Counted from the stretch's first letter, positions 7,850-18,892 are shown. The stretch: DNA of 64,000 nt from Nannocystis pusilla (GCF_020073745.1 NZ_JAIRAU010000027.1:452001-516000), one strand, 5' to 3'. Notes: a model not told the origin generated them from the letters alone. A program made the numbers and translations.

Positions 7850-9202
7850 TCAGTCGCTGCCGACGACCTCGACCTCGGGGCGGGACGAGGGGCGCCGCGC
7901 GGGCGTGACGGGCGGGTGGAGCAGGCGGGCCGGCAGGCGCCACCAGCCCGGGCGATCGAGCGCGGGGTGCGAGGCGTTGCCGCGCGCGACGCCGGCGAGG
8001 AAGCGCGCGAGCTCGGTGGGCCGCGGGGCGCCGTCGCTGACGTCGAAGGCGCCCGGCTCGTAGCGGCCGATGGGGCGGGTGACGAGGCAGTGCCAGTCGT
8101 GGGCGCCGAGCAGCGACCAGGCGGTCACGGCGCGGACGTCGACGCCGAGCCGGCGGCAGCGCTCGGCCGCCCGCCACAGCTCGTGGAACCACCGGATCTG
8201 CTCGTCGACGGTGCAGGCGAGGTGGACCTCGGTGATCGCCAGCGGGAGCGGGTAGCGGCGCCCGAGCTCGAGCAGGAGCTCGTGCGGCCGGGGCCACTCG
8301 TCGGCGCACACCCGCACGGCCTCGACGTCGACGTAGCGGTGGCGCCCGTTGCCGCCGACGAGCAGCGGGGGGTAGTGCTCGACGCGGTCGTCGAGGAAGC
8401 GGACGCTGGTGATGTAGTGATTGACGCCGAGCAGGTCGGGCGGCGGCTCGTCGCGCATGGGGGCCAGCTCGGCCTCGGTGACGCCGGCGGACTGCAAATA
8501 ATCGTACAGCGGGTGATCGCGGCCGACGCGGCCGCACAGCAGGTCGTGGGAGAGGAACCGGCGCTGGTTCTCGAATTCGGCCTGGTAGAGCAGCGCGGGG
8601 GTCGACAGGGTGGCGCCGAGGTCCTCGGTGTGGACCAGCCGGGCGCGCGGGTGGACGCGGCGGATCGCCCGCATCGCCAATTGCGTGGCCCGACATTGAT
8701 GCACGAGCGCGCGGCAGAACGAGGCGTCGCTGCGGTGGTGCGGGTACCAGTGGCCGTACAGGCCGCTGAAGCGCGCGGTGGTCAGCGGCTCGTTGACGGG
8801 CGTGTAGAGGTCGACCCAGGGGTAGCGCCGGGCGACGAGGCCGGCGTAGTCGGCGAGCAAGCCGGGGAACCGCGGATCGAGCAGATGGGTGTGCCGCGGG
8901 CCGCTGCCGTGGTGCACGAGGCCGACGATCGGGGTGATGCCGTGGGCCCGCAGGCGCGCCAGCCGACGGTCGGCCCACGCGAATTCGTGGCGGCCGGGGG
9001 CGACCTCGGTGCGCTCCCACAACACCGGGTAGCGGAGGGCGGTGAGGCCGAGCCCGGCGATCGCGTCGAGGTCGCCGTCGCGCTCGTGGTGGCCGCCGGC
9101 GCGCAATTGATCGTACACGCGATCACCGACGCGGTTGACGGTGCATTCGATGCCGCCCCACAGCTCAAGAGGCGGCGGAGAGGACACGAGGGTCTCGTCC
9201 AT
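7850..9202 (-). CDS. GH1-like glycoside hydrolase-fold protein of the galactofuranose operon
   Basis: A 450-aa (beta/alpha)8-barrel protein of glycoside hydrolase family 1 type. It has LWGGIECTVNRVGD at the start, the family NEP motif in YTPVNEPLTTARFSGLYGHW (acid/base Glu) and a candidate nucleophile in PLAITEVHL. Proteins of this kind are often encoded beside UDP-galactopyranose mutase and are annotated as family 1 glycosylhydrolases of uncertain substrate. The ATG lies inside the 3' end of glf (38-bp overlap), so the two are translationally coupled. It has no signal peptide, so it should act in the cytoplasm. Whether it hydrolyses a galactoside or has another role in galactofuranose glycan assembly cannot be read from the sequence. 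Confidence 0.8.
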   Translation of the reverse strand: MDETLVSSPPPLELWGGIECTVNRVGDRVYDQLRAGGHHERDGDLDAIAGLGLTALRYPVLWERTEVAPGRHEFAWADRRLARLRAHGITPIVGLVHHGSGPRHTHLLDPRFPGLLADYAGLVARRYPWVDLYTPVNEPLTTARFSGLYGHWYPHHRSDASFCRALVHQCRATQLAMRAIRRVHPRARLVHTEDLGATLSTPALLYQAEFENQRRFLSHDLLCGRVGRDHPLYDYLQSAGVTEAELAPMRDEPPPDLLGVNHYITSVRFLDDRVEHYPPLLVGGNGRHRYVDVEAVRVCADEWPRPHELLLELGRRYPLPLAITEVHLACTVDEQIRWFHELWRAAERCRRLGVDVRAVTAWSLLGAHDWHCLVTRPIGRYEPGAFDVSDGAPRPTELARFLAGVARGNASHPALDRPGWWRLPARLLHPPVTPARRPSSRPEVEVVGSD

Positions 9203-10322
9203 GGTCGTCGGTCCGCGGGGCGTCGGCGCCGGATCGCTGGCACAGCCGGGCGTAGAGCGTGAGCGCCTGCGCGACCACCTGATCCATGTTGTAATAGCGG
9301 TAGGTGGCGAGCCGGCCGGTGAAGTGCACGCCGGGGGTGGCGTCGGCGAGGGCCTTGTAGCGGCGGTACAGCTCGGCGTTCTCGGGCCGCGGGACCGGGT
9401 AGTACGGGTCGCCGTCGTCGCACGGGTACTCGTAGACGACGCTGGTCTTGGCGTGCTCCTGGCCGGTGAGGTACTTGAATTCGGTGACGCGGGTGTAAAG
9501 GTGCTGGTTGGGGTAATTGACGACCGGCGCCGGCTGGTACACCGCCTGGTCGTAGGTCTCGTGGTGAAACCGCAGCGACCGGTAGGGCAGCTTGCCGTGG
9601 CGGTGGTCGAAGAACTCGTCGACCGGCCCGGTGTAGATCATCTCGCGGTAACCGATCTCGCCGGCGATGTCGCGGTAGTCGGTGTTGAGCATGACCTTGA
9701 TGTTGGGGTGGGCGAGCATGCGCTCGAACAGGCGCGTGTAGCCGTGCTTCGGCATGGCCTGGTAGGTGTCGTCGAAGTAGCGGTCGTCGCGGTTGCAGCG
9801 GACCGGCACGCGCGCGGTGACGGAGGCGTCGAGCTCGGCCGGGTCGAGGCCCCACTGCTTGCGGGTGTAGTTGCGGAAGAACTTGGCGTAGAGCTCGCGG
9901 CCGACGCGGCTGACGATCACGTCCTCGGAGGTGCGCACCGGCTCGACCTTCTCGGCGCGGGCGGCGAAGAACTGCTCGAGCTCGAGCGCGGTGAGGCCGA
10001 GGCCGTAGAGGCGGTTGACGGTGTCGAGGTTGATCGGGATCGGCAGCAGCTGGCCGTCGACGCTGGCGAGGACGCGGTGCTCGTAGGGGCGCCAGGCGGT
10101 GAACCGGCTCAGGTACTCGAACACCTCGCGCGAGTTGGTGTGGAAGATGTGCGGGCCGTACTTGTGGACCAGCACGCCGGCGTCGTCGTAATGATCGTAG
10201 GCGTTGCCGGCGATGTGCGGGCGGCGATCGACGACGACGACGCGCTTGCCGGCGCCGGCGGCGAGCCGCTCGGCCAGGACGCTGCCGGCGAACCCGGCCC
10301 CGACGATCAAGTAGTCGAACAT
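9165..10322 (-). CDS. glf: UDP-galactopyranose mutase
   Basis: A 385-aa flavoenzyme that contracts UDP-galactopyranose to UDP-galactofuranose. The FAD-binding motif GAGFAGSVLAERLA opens the protein, followed by the family signature RRPHIAGNAYD and the substrate/flavin segment YGPHIFHTNS. The later blocks RNYTRKQWGLDP, PVRCNRDDRYFDD and the C-terminal GRLATYRYYNMDQVVAQAL are all characteristic of bacterial Glf. It starts 2 bp after the glycosyltransferase gene stops. Its presence next to galE, galT and galK indicates that part of the galactose taken in is diverted to galactofuranose in a cell-surface glycan. Confidence 0.95.
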   Translation of the reverse strand: MFDYLIVGAGFAGSVLAERLAAGAGKRVVVVDRRPHIAGNAYDHYDDAGVLVHKYGPHIFHTNSREVFEYLSRFTAWRPYEHRVLASVDGQLLPIPINLDTVNRLYGLGLTALELEQFFAARAEKVEPVRTSEDVIVSRVGRELYAKFFRNYTRKQWGLDPAELDASVTARVPVRCNRDDRYFDDTYQAMPKHGYTRLFERMLAHPNIKVMLNTDYRDIAGEIGYREMIYTGPVDEFFDHRHGKLPYRSLRFHHETYDQAVYQPAPVVNYPNQHLYTRVTEFKYLTGQEHAKTSVVYEYPCDDGDPYYPVPRPENAELYRRYKALADATPGVHFTGRLATYRYYNMDQVVAQALTLYARLCQRSGADAPRTDDHGRDPRVLSAAS

Positions 10323-10323
10323 G

Positions 10324-11514
10324 TCAGTGCTCTCGCGCTCCGGCGGTCGACCGGGTGAGGACGGCGTCGAGGAGGAGGGCGTCCATCTGCCGCCAGGTGT
10401 CGTCCCACGAGCTGCGGGCGAGGAAGGCGTCGACCTGCGCCAGCCAGTCGCCGCCGCGCGGCCGGCGGAGGGCCCGCTCGACGGCGGCGACGAACTCGGC
10501 CGGCTCGTCGGCGATGGCGACGAGGCCCTGCAGGCCGTAGGGATCGACGACGTCGGGGATCGAGGTGGCGACGACGGGGCGCCCCGCGGCCAGGTACTCC
10601 GGGGTCTTGGTCGGACTGATGAACCGCGTCGAGGCGTTGCGCGCGAACGGCATGATGGCGGCGTCCCAGCCGGCGATGTAGGCCGGGAGCTCGGCGTAGC
10701 GCTTGGGGCCGAGCCAGTGGATGTTGGGCCGCCGCGGCAGGCTGGCCGGGCTGATCTTCGCCACCGGTCCGATCATGACGAAGCTGAATTCGGGCCGCAG
10801 CTCGGCGGCCGCGGCCAGCAGCTCGCGGTCGAACCGCTCGTCGACGACGCCGAACCAGCCGAGCCGCGGGGGCTTGAGCCCGGCCTGATCGGCGGGCTGG
10901 GGCTGGGGCGCGCGGGCGCGGCGGAAGTGCGCGGCGTCGATGCTGCTGGGGAACAGATGCGCGGTCGGCCGGACCTCGCGCTTGGCCTCACACAGGCTGC
11001 GCCCGCCGGTGAACACGAGGTCGGCGGTGCGCAGCAGCTCGAGCTCGCGCTGCCGCAGGGCCGCCGGCGCGCCGAGGAAGTTCGACAGCTCGTCCATGCA
11101 GTCGTAGACGACGGCGGCCGGGCGGAGGTGGCGCGTGAAGCCCAGCGCCATCGGAGTGTAGTACCAGAGGACGTAGTTGCGCAGCTCGTGGGCGCGGACC
11201 ATGTCGTCGAGGAGGACGCGCAGCAGCGCCTCGCGCTCGGCGTCGGCGAGGTCGTGCGGCAGGTGCGGGACGGCCACGGTGACGCCGCAGTCGCGCCGCT
11301 CGCACTCGAGCCGCGGGGGCCCGTCGTCGTGCCGCGGCTCCTCGACGAAGAAGACCCGCCGCGCGCGCGCGCAGCGGGTCAGCAGGTGCTGCGGGCGCTG
11401 ATAGACGAAGTCCCAGCGGAGGTGCGACAGGCACACGAGATCGTACTGCAGCGGGCGCGGCATGAGCTCGCGGCCGCATCGATCGGTCGGCTCGCCAGGT
11501 TGGAGCAGGTTCAT
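10324..11514 (-). CDS. Glycosyltransferase, GT4/GT-B type
   Basis: A 396-aa GT-B-fold glycosyltransferase. The N-terminus contains CLSHLRWDFVYQRPQHLL, a sequence typical of the glycosyltransferases that accompany UDP-galactopyranose mutase, and VYDCMDELSNFLG. The nucleotide-sugar half contains NIHWLGPKRYAELPAYIAGW and the GT4-like acidic region around RFISPTKTPEYLAAGRPVV, where the Glu binds the donor. The start overlaps the galK stop by 4 bp. Because the mutase gene follows immediately, the likely donor is UDP-galactofuranose or UDP-galactose; the acceptor is unknown. Confidence 0.85.
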   Translation of the reverse strand: MNLLQPGEPTDRCGRELMPRPLQYDLVCLSHLRWDFVYQRPQHLLTRCARARRVFFVEEPRHDDGPPRLECERRDCGVTVAVPHLPHDLADAEREALLRVLLDDMVRAHELRNYVLWYYTPMALGFTRHLRPAAVVYDCMDELSNFLGAPAALRQRELELLRTADLVFTGGRSLCEAKREVRPTAHLFPSSIDAAHFRRARAPQPQPADQAGLKPPRLGWFGVVDERFDRELLAAAAELRPEFSFVMIGPVAKISPASLPRRPNIHWLGPKRYAELPAYIAGWDAAIMPFARNASTRFISPTKTPEYLAAGRPVVATSIPDVVDPYGLQGLVAIADEPAEFVAAVERALRRPRGGDWLAQVDAFLARSSWDDTWRQMDALLLDAVLTRSTAGAREH

Positions 11515-12633
11515 GATTCGACGTCCTTGGGTCGGGTCGCGGAGGCGCGCAAGCTCGGGAGTACGATCATTGGCCGCCGCGACGTCTTCGCGTGGTACGC
11601 GGCGGCGACGTCGCCGGCCACCCGCGCTGCCCCGGCGGACTCGGTGATCGCGACCACGGCGCCGCCGAAGCCCCCGCCGGTGAGGCGGGCGCCGAACACG
11701 GCCTCGTCGGCCTGCGCGAGGGCCACCAGCAGGTCGATCTCGGGCAACGAGACCTCGAAGTCGTCGCGCATCGATCGGTGCGACTCGTCGAACAGGCGCC
11801 CGAGCCGGGCGAGGTCGCCGGCGGCCAGCGCCCGCGCGGCGTCCAGCACCCGCTGGTTCTCGCCGACGACGTGTCGCACGCGCCGCGGCAGCGGATCGGG
11901 CAGGGCGGCGATCCGCGGGTCGTCGCCGGCGACGTCGCGCAATTGCCTGACGCCGAGGGCGGCCGCGGCCTGTTCACATTCGCCGCGGCGGACGCGGTAG
12001 TTGTTGCTGGCGAGGTCGTGCGGCAGGCCGGAGTCGATGACGACGAGGCCGAGGTCGGGCGGCAGCGGGATCGGCTCGACGACCCGCGTGCGGGTGTCGA
12101 TGAACAGGGCGAGGCCCGGATGGCCGCGGCTGCAGGCGATCTGGTCCATGATGCCGACCGGTACGCCGACGAATTCGACCTCGGCGCGGTGGGCCAGGGC
12201 GGCCACGACGTCGTCGTCGAGCGCGAGCGAGAACAGGTCGCGGAGCCCGCGGAGGAGCGCGACCTCGAGGGCCGCGCTCGAGGACAGGCCGCCGCCGACG
12301 GGCACGGTGGAGTCGATGTGCAGGTCGAAGCCGGTGATCGAGCGCTGGTCGGCGAGCAGGGCGGCGGTGATGCCCTGCACGTAGTCGAGCCAGCTGCCGG
12401 TGCGGGCCTCGGCGCCGAGCTCGTAGTCGAGGACGTCGGGGCGCTGGGCGCTGGCGGCCCGGACGCGCCGGTCGTCGCGGCGCGCCAGCTGGACCTGGGT
12501 CCGCTGCGGGAGCACGGTCGGGAGCACGAAGCCGCCGTTGTAGTCGGTGTGATCGCCGATGAGGTTGACGCGGCCGGGCGCGCTGGCCACGACCTGGCGC
12601 GGGCGCCCGTACAGGGCCATGAACTCGTCGCGC

Positions 12634-12641
<8 letters not shown>
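11511..12641 (-). CDS. galK: Galactokinase
   Basis: A 376-aa GHMP kinase that phosphorylates galactose at C1. The galactokinase signature is present near the N-terminus (GRVNLIGDHTDYNGGFVLP). The ATP loop is PVGGGLSSSAALEV, the catalytic Asp region is GIMDQIACSRG, and the third GHMP motif is ARLTGGGFGGAVVAI. The ATG at 12641 lies 8 bp inside the 3' end of galT, and the stop overlaps the next gene. Length and motif order match bacterial GalK, so the assignment is secure. It feeds galactose released by the upstream GH2 enzyme into the Leloir pathway. Confidence 0.95.
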
Positions 12642-13716
<1,075 letters not shown>

Positions 13717-13719
13717 CGA

Positions 13720-15546
13720 TCACACCTCCTGCCCCTGCTGGCCGTGGTCGTCGTGCGGCGTGGGCGAGCCGAGGCCGTTCAACACGGCGATCCGCTCGAG
13801 CGGGACCTTGGGCGTGCGGTCGGCGTGGAGCAGGCCGTTGGCCTCCTGATAGGTGTCGGCGAACTGCGTATAACAATAGCCGGCGAGGATGTCCTGGGCG
13901 CGCACGACCTCGAACAGCGCGTGCAGGCGGCGCTCGAGCTCGACGGCGTCGTCGCTGCGCGCGTAGCCCCAGGTGCCCTGGCGATCGGGGGACAGCGCGA
14001 TGCCGCCGAACTCGGACAGGACGACCGGGTGGACGAACTCCTGGAAGTTGCCGAGGACGAGCTCGCGGCCGCCGAAGCGCTCGCGCTCGTAGAGGTTGTG
14101 GCGCACGTTGGGGGCCTGGTAGCGACGCATCATGCGCTGCGGGTCGCACTCGTAGTCGTGGATCCCGACGATGTCGGTGGCGACGCTCTCCCACCCGTCG
14201 TTGCCGACGACCGGGCGGTTGGGGTCGAGCGTCCGGGTCAAGTGGTAGAGCGCGGTCACGTAGTGGCGCTCGAACGGGTTGTCGGGCAGGTTGGGCACGC
14301 CCCACGACTCGTTGAAGGGGACCCACGCGGCGATGCACGGGTGGCTGCTGTCGCGCAGCAGCACCTGCATCCATTCGTTGGTGAGCGCCTGGACCGAGCG
14401 GCCGTTGAAGCGATAGGCGCTCGGCATCTCCTCCCATACGAGCAGGCCGAGGCGGTCGGCCCAGTAGTGATAGCGCGGGTCCTCGATCTTCTGGTGCTTG
14501 CGCACGCCGTTGAAGCCCATGGCGAGGACGAGCTCGACGTCGCGGCGCAGGGCGCCCTCGTCGGGGGCGGTCATCCCGGTCTCGGGCCAGTAGCCCTGAT
14601 CGAGCACCATGCGCAGGCGGATCGGGCGGCCGTTGAGGAGGATCTGGTCGCGGTGGACGCCGATCGTGCGCAGGGCGGTGTAGCTGCGCAGGGCGTCGAC
14701 GACGCGGCCGTCGGGCGCGAGCAGCTCGATCTCGGCGTCGAGCAGGTTGGGCGAGCCGGGGCACCACAGCAGCTCGTTGCGCGCGTCGTCGATGCCGGGG
14801 TCGGACAGCGGGATCCGGCGGTGGATCTCGTTGTGGGTGCAGACGTAGTGATCCTCGGCGAGCAGGCGCTCGCGGCTCGACAGGCGCAGGCGCAGGGCGA
14901 CGGTCGGCGGCACGGGGCCGGCGATCGTGGCGGAGAAGCCGATCTCCCAGCGGAACAGGTTGGAGGTCCAGCGCAGGTAGGCGATGTGGACCGCGGGCAC
15001 GCGCTCGAGCCAGACGGTCTGCCAGATGCCGGTGGTGCGCGGGTACCAGATCGAGTGCGGGTGCTCCTGCCAGTCCTGCTTGCCGCGCGGCTTGGCGAGG
15101 TCGTGCGGGTCGTCGAGCGCGCGCACGACGACCTCGACCGAGCCGCCGGCGCGCAGCTGCGGCGGGAGCTCGATCGAGAACGGGGTGTAGCCGCCCTCGT
15201 GCACGGCGACGTGGACGCCGTCGATCCACACGGTGGCGGCGTAGTCGACCGCGCCGAAGCGGAGGAACAGCCGCTCGCCCGCGTCGGTGCGCGGGAGATC
15301 GATGGTGCGCCGGTACCAGCAGGCGGCGAAGTAGGACTTCTCGCCGACGCCGCTGCGCTCGGTCTCCGGCGCGAACGGGACCAGGATCTGGTGCGTCCAC
15401 GCGACCTCGGTCGGGTGCACCCAGACGGCCGCGCGATCGATGGCGAATTCCCAGATCCCGTCGAGGCTGACCCAGCTGTCGTCGGCCCGCCGCAACAGCG
15501 GGCGCGGACAGATCGGACCGCGGGTCGTGGTGCTGGGGTTCGTCAT
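13720..15546 (-). CDS. Glycoside hydrolase family 2 (beta-galactosidase/glucuronidase type)
   Basis: A 608-aa GH2 enzyme with the standard order of an N-terminal sugar-binding jelly roll (SWVSLDGIWEFAIDR, WYRRTIDLP), an Ig-like domain and a C-terminal TIM barrel. The acid/base Glu is in AAWVPFNESWGVPN and the nucleophile is probably the Glu of PVVLSEFGGIAL. I chose the ATG at 15546 because the frame upstream of it contains no family sequence; a longer start at 15702 is possible. No signal peptide is seen, so it is cytoplasmic. As the first gene of the gal/galactofuranose operon it most plausibly releases galactose from an imported galactoside. Specificity within GH2 cannot be read directly. 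Confidence 0.88.
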   Translation of the reverse strand: MTNPSTTTRGPICPRPLLRRADDSWVSLDGIWEFAIDRAAVWVHPTEVAWTHQILVPFAPETERSGVGEKSYFAACWYRRTIDLPRTDAGERLFLRFGAVDYAATVWIDGVHVAVHEGGYTPFSIELPPQLRAGGSVEVVVRALDDPHDLAKPRGKQDWQEHPHSIWYPRTTGIWQTVWLERVPAVHIAYLRWTSNLFRWEIGFSATIAGPVPPTVALRLRLSSRERLLAEDHYVCTHNEIHRRIPLSDPGIDDARNELLWCPGSPNLLDAEIELLAPDGRVVDALRSYTALRTIGVHRDQILLNGRPIRLRMVLDQGYWPETGMTAPDEGALRRDVELVLAMGFNGVRKHQKIEDPRYHYWADRLGLLVWEEMPSAYRFNGRSVQALTNEWMQVLLRDSSHPCIAAWVPFNESWGVPNLPDNPFERHYVTALYHLTRTLDPNRPVVGNDGWESVATDIVGIHDYECDPQRMMRRYQAPNVRHNLYERERFGGRELVLGNFQEFVHPVVLSEFGGIALSPDRQGTWGYARSDDAVELERRLHALFEVVRAQDILAGYCYTQFADTYQEANGLLHADRTPKVPLERIAVLNGLGSPTPHDDHGQQGQEV

Positions 15547-15736
15547 GGCCGAAGATCGCTGGGAGCCGGACAAACGCGGGCGCGCGGTGGGCTGAGCATG
15601 GGCGAGGCTGTATTGTTGACAAGCGCGCCGGGGCGTAAAAATCACGTCAGTGCGAGCGGGCAGGGTGAATTCCCAGGGCGCGCGAAATGTGGGCACCGCC
15701 ACGCGAGCTCCGCCCGCCCGGTCGCCCGGCGGCGGG

Positions 15737-16987
15737 CTAGAGATCGAGGTGACGCCGGCGCACCGCCGCGAGCGCGGCCTCGGCGGCGGCGAGGGTGTGA
15801 TCGATGTCGTCGTCGCGGTGCGCGGCGCTGACGAACCACAGGTGCCGCGGGTGCAGCAGGACCCCGCGCTGCAGCATGGCGCGGTAGAAGGTGCCGGCGT
15901 GGGCGTCGCGGACCTGCGGATCGGGGTGGGTGAAGCGGAGGAACGGCATCGGCGGCAACGGCTCGCCGTAGGCGAGGGCCGGGACGGCGAAGCGGTCGGC
16001 GGCGCGCTGCAGGCCGGCGATGAGGCGCTCGCCGAGGCGCCACACGTGACCGGTGACGTCGCTGCGGTCGAGGATGTCGAGGGTGGCGAGCGCGGCGGCC
16101 AGGCCGGTGGTCTCGCCGTGGTAGGTGGCCGACATGTGGAGCTCGGCGCCGTGGCGCAGGATCTCGCGCTTGCCGACGATCGCGGCGACCGGCCAGCCGT
16201 TGCCGAGCGCCTTGCTGAGGGTCGTGAGGTCGGGGACGACCCCGGCCCACTGCTGAAACGAATTCGGGCGGATCCGCAGCCCGGTCTTGATCTCGTCGAG
16301 GATGAACACGGCGCCGCGCTCGCGGGTGAGCTCGGCGAATTGCCGGGTGAGCTCGGGGCGGGCGGCCGGCATCATCTCGGGCGCGAGGATCACGGCGGCG
16401 ATCTCGTCGCCGTGGGCCCGCAGCAGCTCGCGCAGCGAGTCGGGCTCGTCGGGGCGGAATTCGAGGACCTGCCGATCGAGGCCGGCGGGGACGAAGTCGG
16501 CCAGCGGGAGGCACCAATCGTGCCACCCGTGGTAGCCGCAGCGGGCGACGCGGCGCCGGCCGGTGGCCCGCCGCGCCAGCCGCAGGGCGGCGGTGGTCGC
16601 GTCGGAGCCGGTCTTGAAGAATGCCCCCATCTCGGCGCCGGGGAAGCGCGCGACCAGGCGCTCGACGAAGCGCAGGTGCAGCGGATGATTCAGGCTCAGC
16701 AGGTTGCCGCGCCGGGCCTGGTCGAAGGCGGCGCGGTCGACCTCTTCGTGGGCGTAGCCGAGCAGCGGCGGGCCGTAGGCCATGATGAAGTCGATGTATT
16801 CGTGGCCGTCGACGTCCCACACGCGACAGCCCTCGCCGCGCTCGAAGTACATCGGCGAATCGCCGGGGGACAGCAGCGGGCGGCCGGACAAATGATAGCC
16901 CCCGGGGATCAGCGAGCGGGCGCGCTGCAGCAGCGCCTGGGACGCCGGGTAGGCGCGGGACGGCGATTGGAGGTCGGGGAGGTCCAC
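15737..16987 (-). CDS. Glutamate-1-semialdehyde-type class III aminotransferase
   Basis: A 416-aa PLP enzyme of the HemL-like branch. It shows PGGYHLSGRPLL, the WDVDGHEYIDFIMAYGPPLLG opening in two parts, the glutamate-semialdehyde-mutase hallmark FFKTGSDATTAALRLAR, the PLP Asp in VFILDEIKTGLR and the Schiff-base Lys in TTLSKALGNGWPVAAI. Its alternative AYGPPLLGYAHE and the absence of other haem genes nearby make a secondary-metabolism or 2,1-aminomutase role as likely as tetrapyrrole synthesis, so no symbol is given. It is separated by 190 bp from the GH2 gene and is divergent from the MBL hydrolase at 17287. Confidence 0.85.
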   Translation of the reverse strand: MDLPDLQSPSRAYPASQALLQRARSLIPGGYHLSGRPLLSPGDSPMYFERGEGCRVWDVDGHEYIDFIMAYGPPLLGYAHEEVDRAAFDQARRGNLLSLNHPLHLRFVERLVARFPGAEMGAFFKTGSDATTAALRLARRATGRRRVARCGYHGWHDWCLPLADFVPAGLDRQVLEFRPDEPDSLRELLRAHGDEIAAVILAPEMMPAARPELTRQFAELTRERGAVFILDEIKTGLRIRPNSFQQWAGVVPDLTTLSKALGNGWPVAAIVGKREILRHGAELHMSATYHGETTGLAAALATLDILDRSDVTGHVWRLGERLIAGLQRAADRFAVPALAYGEPLPPMPFLRFTHPDPQVRDAHAGTFYRAMLQRGVLLHPRHLWFVSAAHRDDDIDHTLAAAEAALAAVRRRHLDL

Positions 16988-17286
16988 GGCGCACGGCTGT
17001 GATGCGACTGCTCGCGCCGCGCCGCGGACGAGCCGACATTCGCGGCAGCGCGGGCGAAGACGCGCAGGCGCGCCCGCTGGCGGCGGCGCCGGCGGGTCCG
17101 ACGCCGGAGACGAACGTCGAGGTCGGTGGTCGCGGGGTGCGAGGATTTCCGGGTCACGGCTCCGGCGGCCGCGCCGGGCCCGGACGGCCGCAGCGAGGGC
17201 GCCGTCGCTGTCGCGCCCGCGACGGGCCGCGCGCGACCTCGTTGCCGCTGCAAGGAATCCGCGCAGCCTGATCCGCGGAGGTCGCC

Positions 17287-18168
17287 GTGCGCATTCATCA
17301 CCTCAATTGCGGAACCATGTGCCCGGTCGGCGGGCGGCTGATGGGGCGAGCGCCCGACGACGTCGGTCGGGCGCGGATACCCTGCCATTGCCTGCTGATC
17401 GAGACCGATCGCGGGCTCGTACTGGTCGACACCGGCCTCGGCCGCGAGGATATCCAGGCGCCCGACATCCGCCTGAGCCGCTTCTTCGTCGGCCTCATGC
17501 GACCGCGCCTCGACGTCGACGAGACGGCGGTGCGGCAGATCGAGCGGCTGGGCTTCTCGCCGCGGGACGTCCGCCACATCGTGCTGACGCACCTCGACTT
17601 CGACCACGCGGGCGGGCTGACGGATTTCCCGCACGCGCAGGTGCATCTGCTGGCCGACGAGGCCCACGCGGCCCAGCAGCGCGCGGGGCTGATCGCGCGC
17701 GGCCGCTACCGGCCGCTGCAATGGTCGATGGCGGGCTCGTGGCAGACCTACGGGCCGGCGGGCGACGAGTGGTTCGGGTTCGCGTGCGTGCGCCAGCTGG
17801 TCGGGCTCGGGCCGGAGATCCTGCTGGTGCCGCTGGCCGGTCACACGACCGGACACGCGGGGGTGGCGGTGCAGGCGGACGACGGCTGGCTGCTGCACGC
17901 GGGCGACGCGTACTTCTTCCACGCGGAGATCAACGTCAACAACCCGCACTGCCCGATCGGGCTGCGCGCGTATCAGGCGATGATGGAGGTGGATCGCCGG
18001 GCCCGGCTGAGCAATCAGCAGCGGCTCCGCGATCTGCTGTATCAGCACGCCGACGCGGTCCGCGTGCTGTGTGCCCACGACCTCGCCGAGTTCGAGATGT
18101 GGGCGGCGCGTGGTCCGCATGGCTCGCCGCCGGAGCGGCGCGAGTCGACCGGGATGAGCCCGGGGTGA
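17287..18168 (+). CDS. MBL-fold metallo-hydrolase (AHL-lactonase-like)
   Basis: A 293-aa metallo-beta-lactamase-fold hydrolase. The metal motif HxxxDH is in IVLTHLDFDHAGGLTD, with further ligands in VPLAGHTTGHAGV (His), LLHAGDAYFF (Asp) and AHDLAEF near the C-terminus. The overall layout (RIPCHCLLIETDRGLVLVDT, then the two-Zn site) is that of N-acyl-homoserine-lactonase and related cytoplasmic hydrolases. The GTG start has a GGAGG Shine-Dalgarno sequence about 6 nt upstream. It is divergent from the HemL-like aminotransferase across 299 bp in which I see no other feature. The substrate is not established; lactone quenching is one possibility only. Confidence 0.85.
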   Translation: MRIHHLNCGTMCPVGGRLMGRAPDDVGRARIPCHCLLIETDRGLVLVDTGLGREDIQAPDIRLSRFFVGLMRPRLDVDETAVRQIERLGFSPRDVRHIVLTHLDFDHAGGLTDFPHAQVHLLADEAHAAQQRAGLIARGRYRPLQWSMAGSWQTYGPAGDEWFGFACVRQLVGLGPEILLVPLAGHTTGHAGVAVQADDGWLLHAGDAYFFHAEINVNNPHCPIGLRAYQAMMEVDRRARLSNQQRLRDLLYQHADAVRVLCAHDLAEFEMWAARGPHGSPPERRESTGMSPG

Positions 18169-18400
18169 ATCGCCGCGTCCGGCGAATCGGCGGAGCGCGC
18201 GATTGGCCGGGAGCGGCGCGAGAGCGCGTCGATTCGGCGACGGCGACGAGCGGCCCGATCCTGCGCTCGCTGGCCTGCGGCGGGCTTGACGGTGCGGCGA
18301 CGGACCCGAGTCACGACGACGGCGCGGACGCGAGCGGTGCGATTCGCGGCGGACGGCCCGGTATGAGCATTCGTGGCATGGCGACCCGAGGGGCAGGGCG

Positions 18401-18892
18401 ATGACGCGGGAGCGCGACGAATGCGAGGAGGCGACGGGGCAGCCGCGATTCGCGACGCGCGGCGAGTGGATCGCCAATTTGGCGACGCGCTTCGTCGTCC
18501 ACCCGGTGTCGCACTGGCTGGCGGCGGCGGTGGTCGTGGCGTGGCTGGTGGCCGGTCCGCTGGTCCTCGGCTGGACGGAGGCCGCCGACGCCATCGAGCA
18601 GGTGGTGGCGGGCCTGTCGTTCCTGATGCTGTTCCTGCTGCAGCGCTCGCAGAGCAAGGACACGCTGGCGCTGCAGCTCAAGCTCGACGAGCTGATCGCC
18701 AGCAACCCGGCCGCGTCGAATCGCGTCCTCGACGCGGAGGACGTGTCGGAGGAGGAGCTGGAGATGTTCCGCCGCCACTTCGCGCTGCTGCAGCGGCTGT
18801 CGCGGGAGGCGAGCCCGCTGACGCAGGAGGACGCGTACCGCCGCCACGAGGAGGAGCAGCGCGTGCGCCGGCGGGGCCGGTCGGAGGAGTGA
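18401..18892 (+). CDS. Low-affinity iron permease-family membrane protein
   Basis: A 163-aa protein of the bacterial 'low affinity iron permease' family (PF04120). Two membrane segments are visible, at about residues 40-60 (LAAAVVVAWLVAGPLVLGW) and 65-85 (VVAGLSFLMLFLLQRSQSKD). The second leads into the family signature SQSKDTLALQLKLDELI. The C-terminal third is charged and probably cytoplasmic. The family name derives from weak similarity to yeast Fet4; transport activity has not been shown for most bacterial members, so iron transport is only an annotation tradition. It stands alone between an MBL hydrolase and a coiled-coil protein. Confidence 0.8.
   Translation: MTRERDECEEATGQPRFATRGEWIANLATRFVVHPVSHWLAAAVVVAWLVAGPLVLGWTEAADAIEQVVAGLSFLMLFLLQRSQSKDTLALQLKLDELIASNPAASNRVLDAEDVSEEELEMFRRHFALLQRLSREASPLTQEDAYRRHEEEQRVRRRGRSEE

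Noticed and set aside
15547..15736. TTGTCA-type promoter upstream of the GH2 operon
   Set aside because: A -35-like hexamer is present at about 15610-15620, but no matching -10 at the right distance could be identified.
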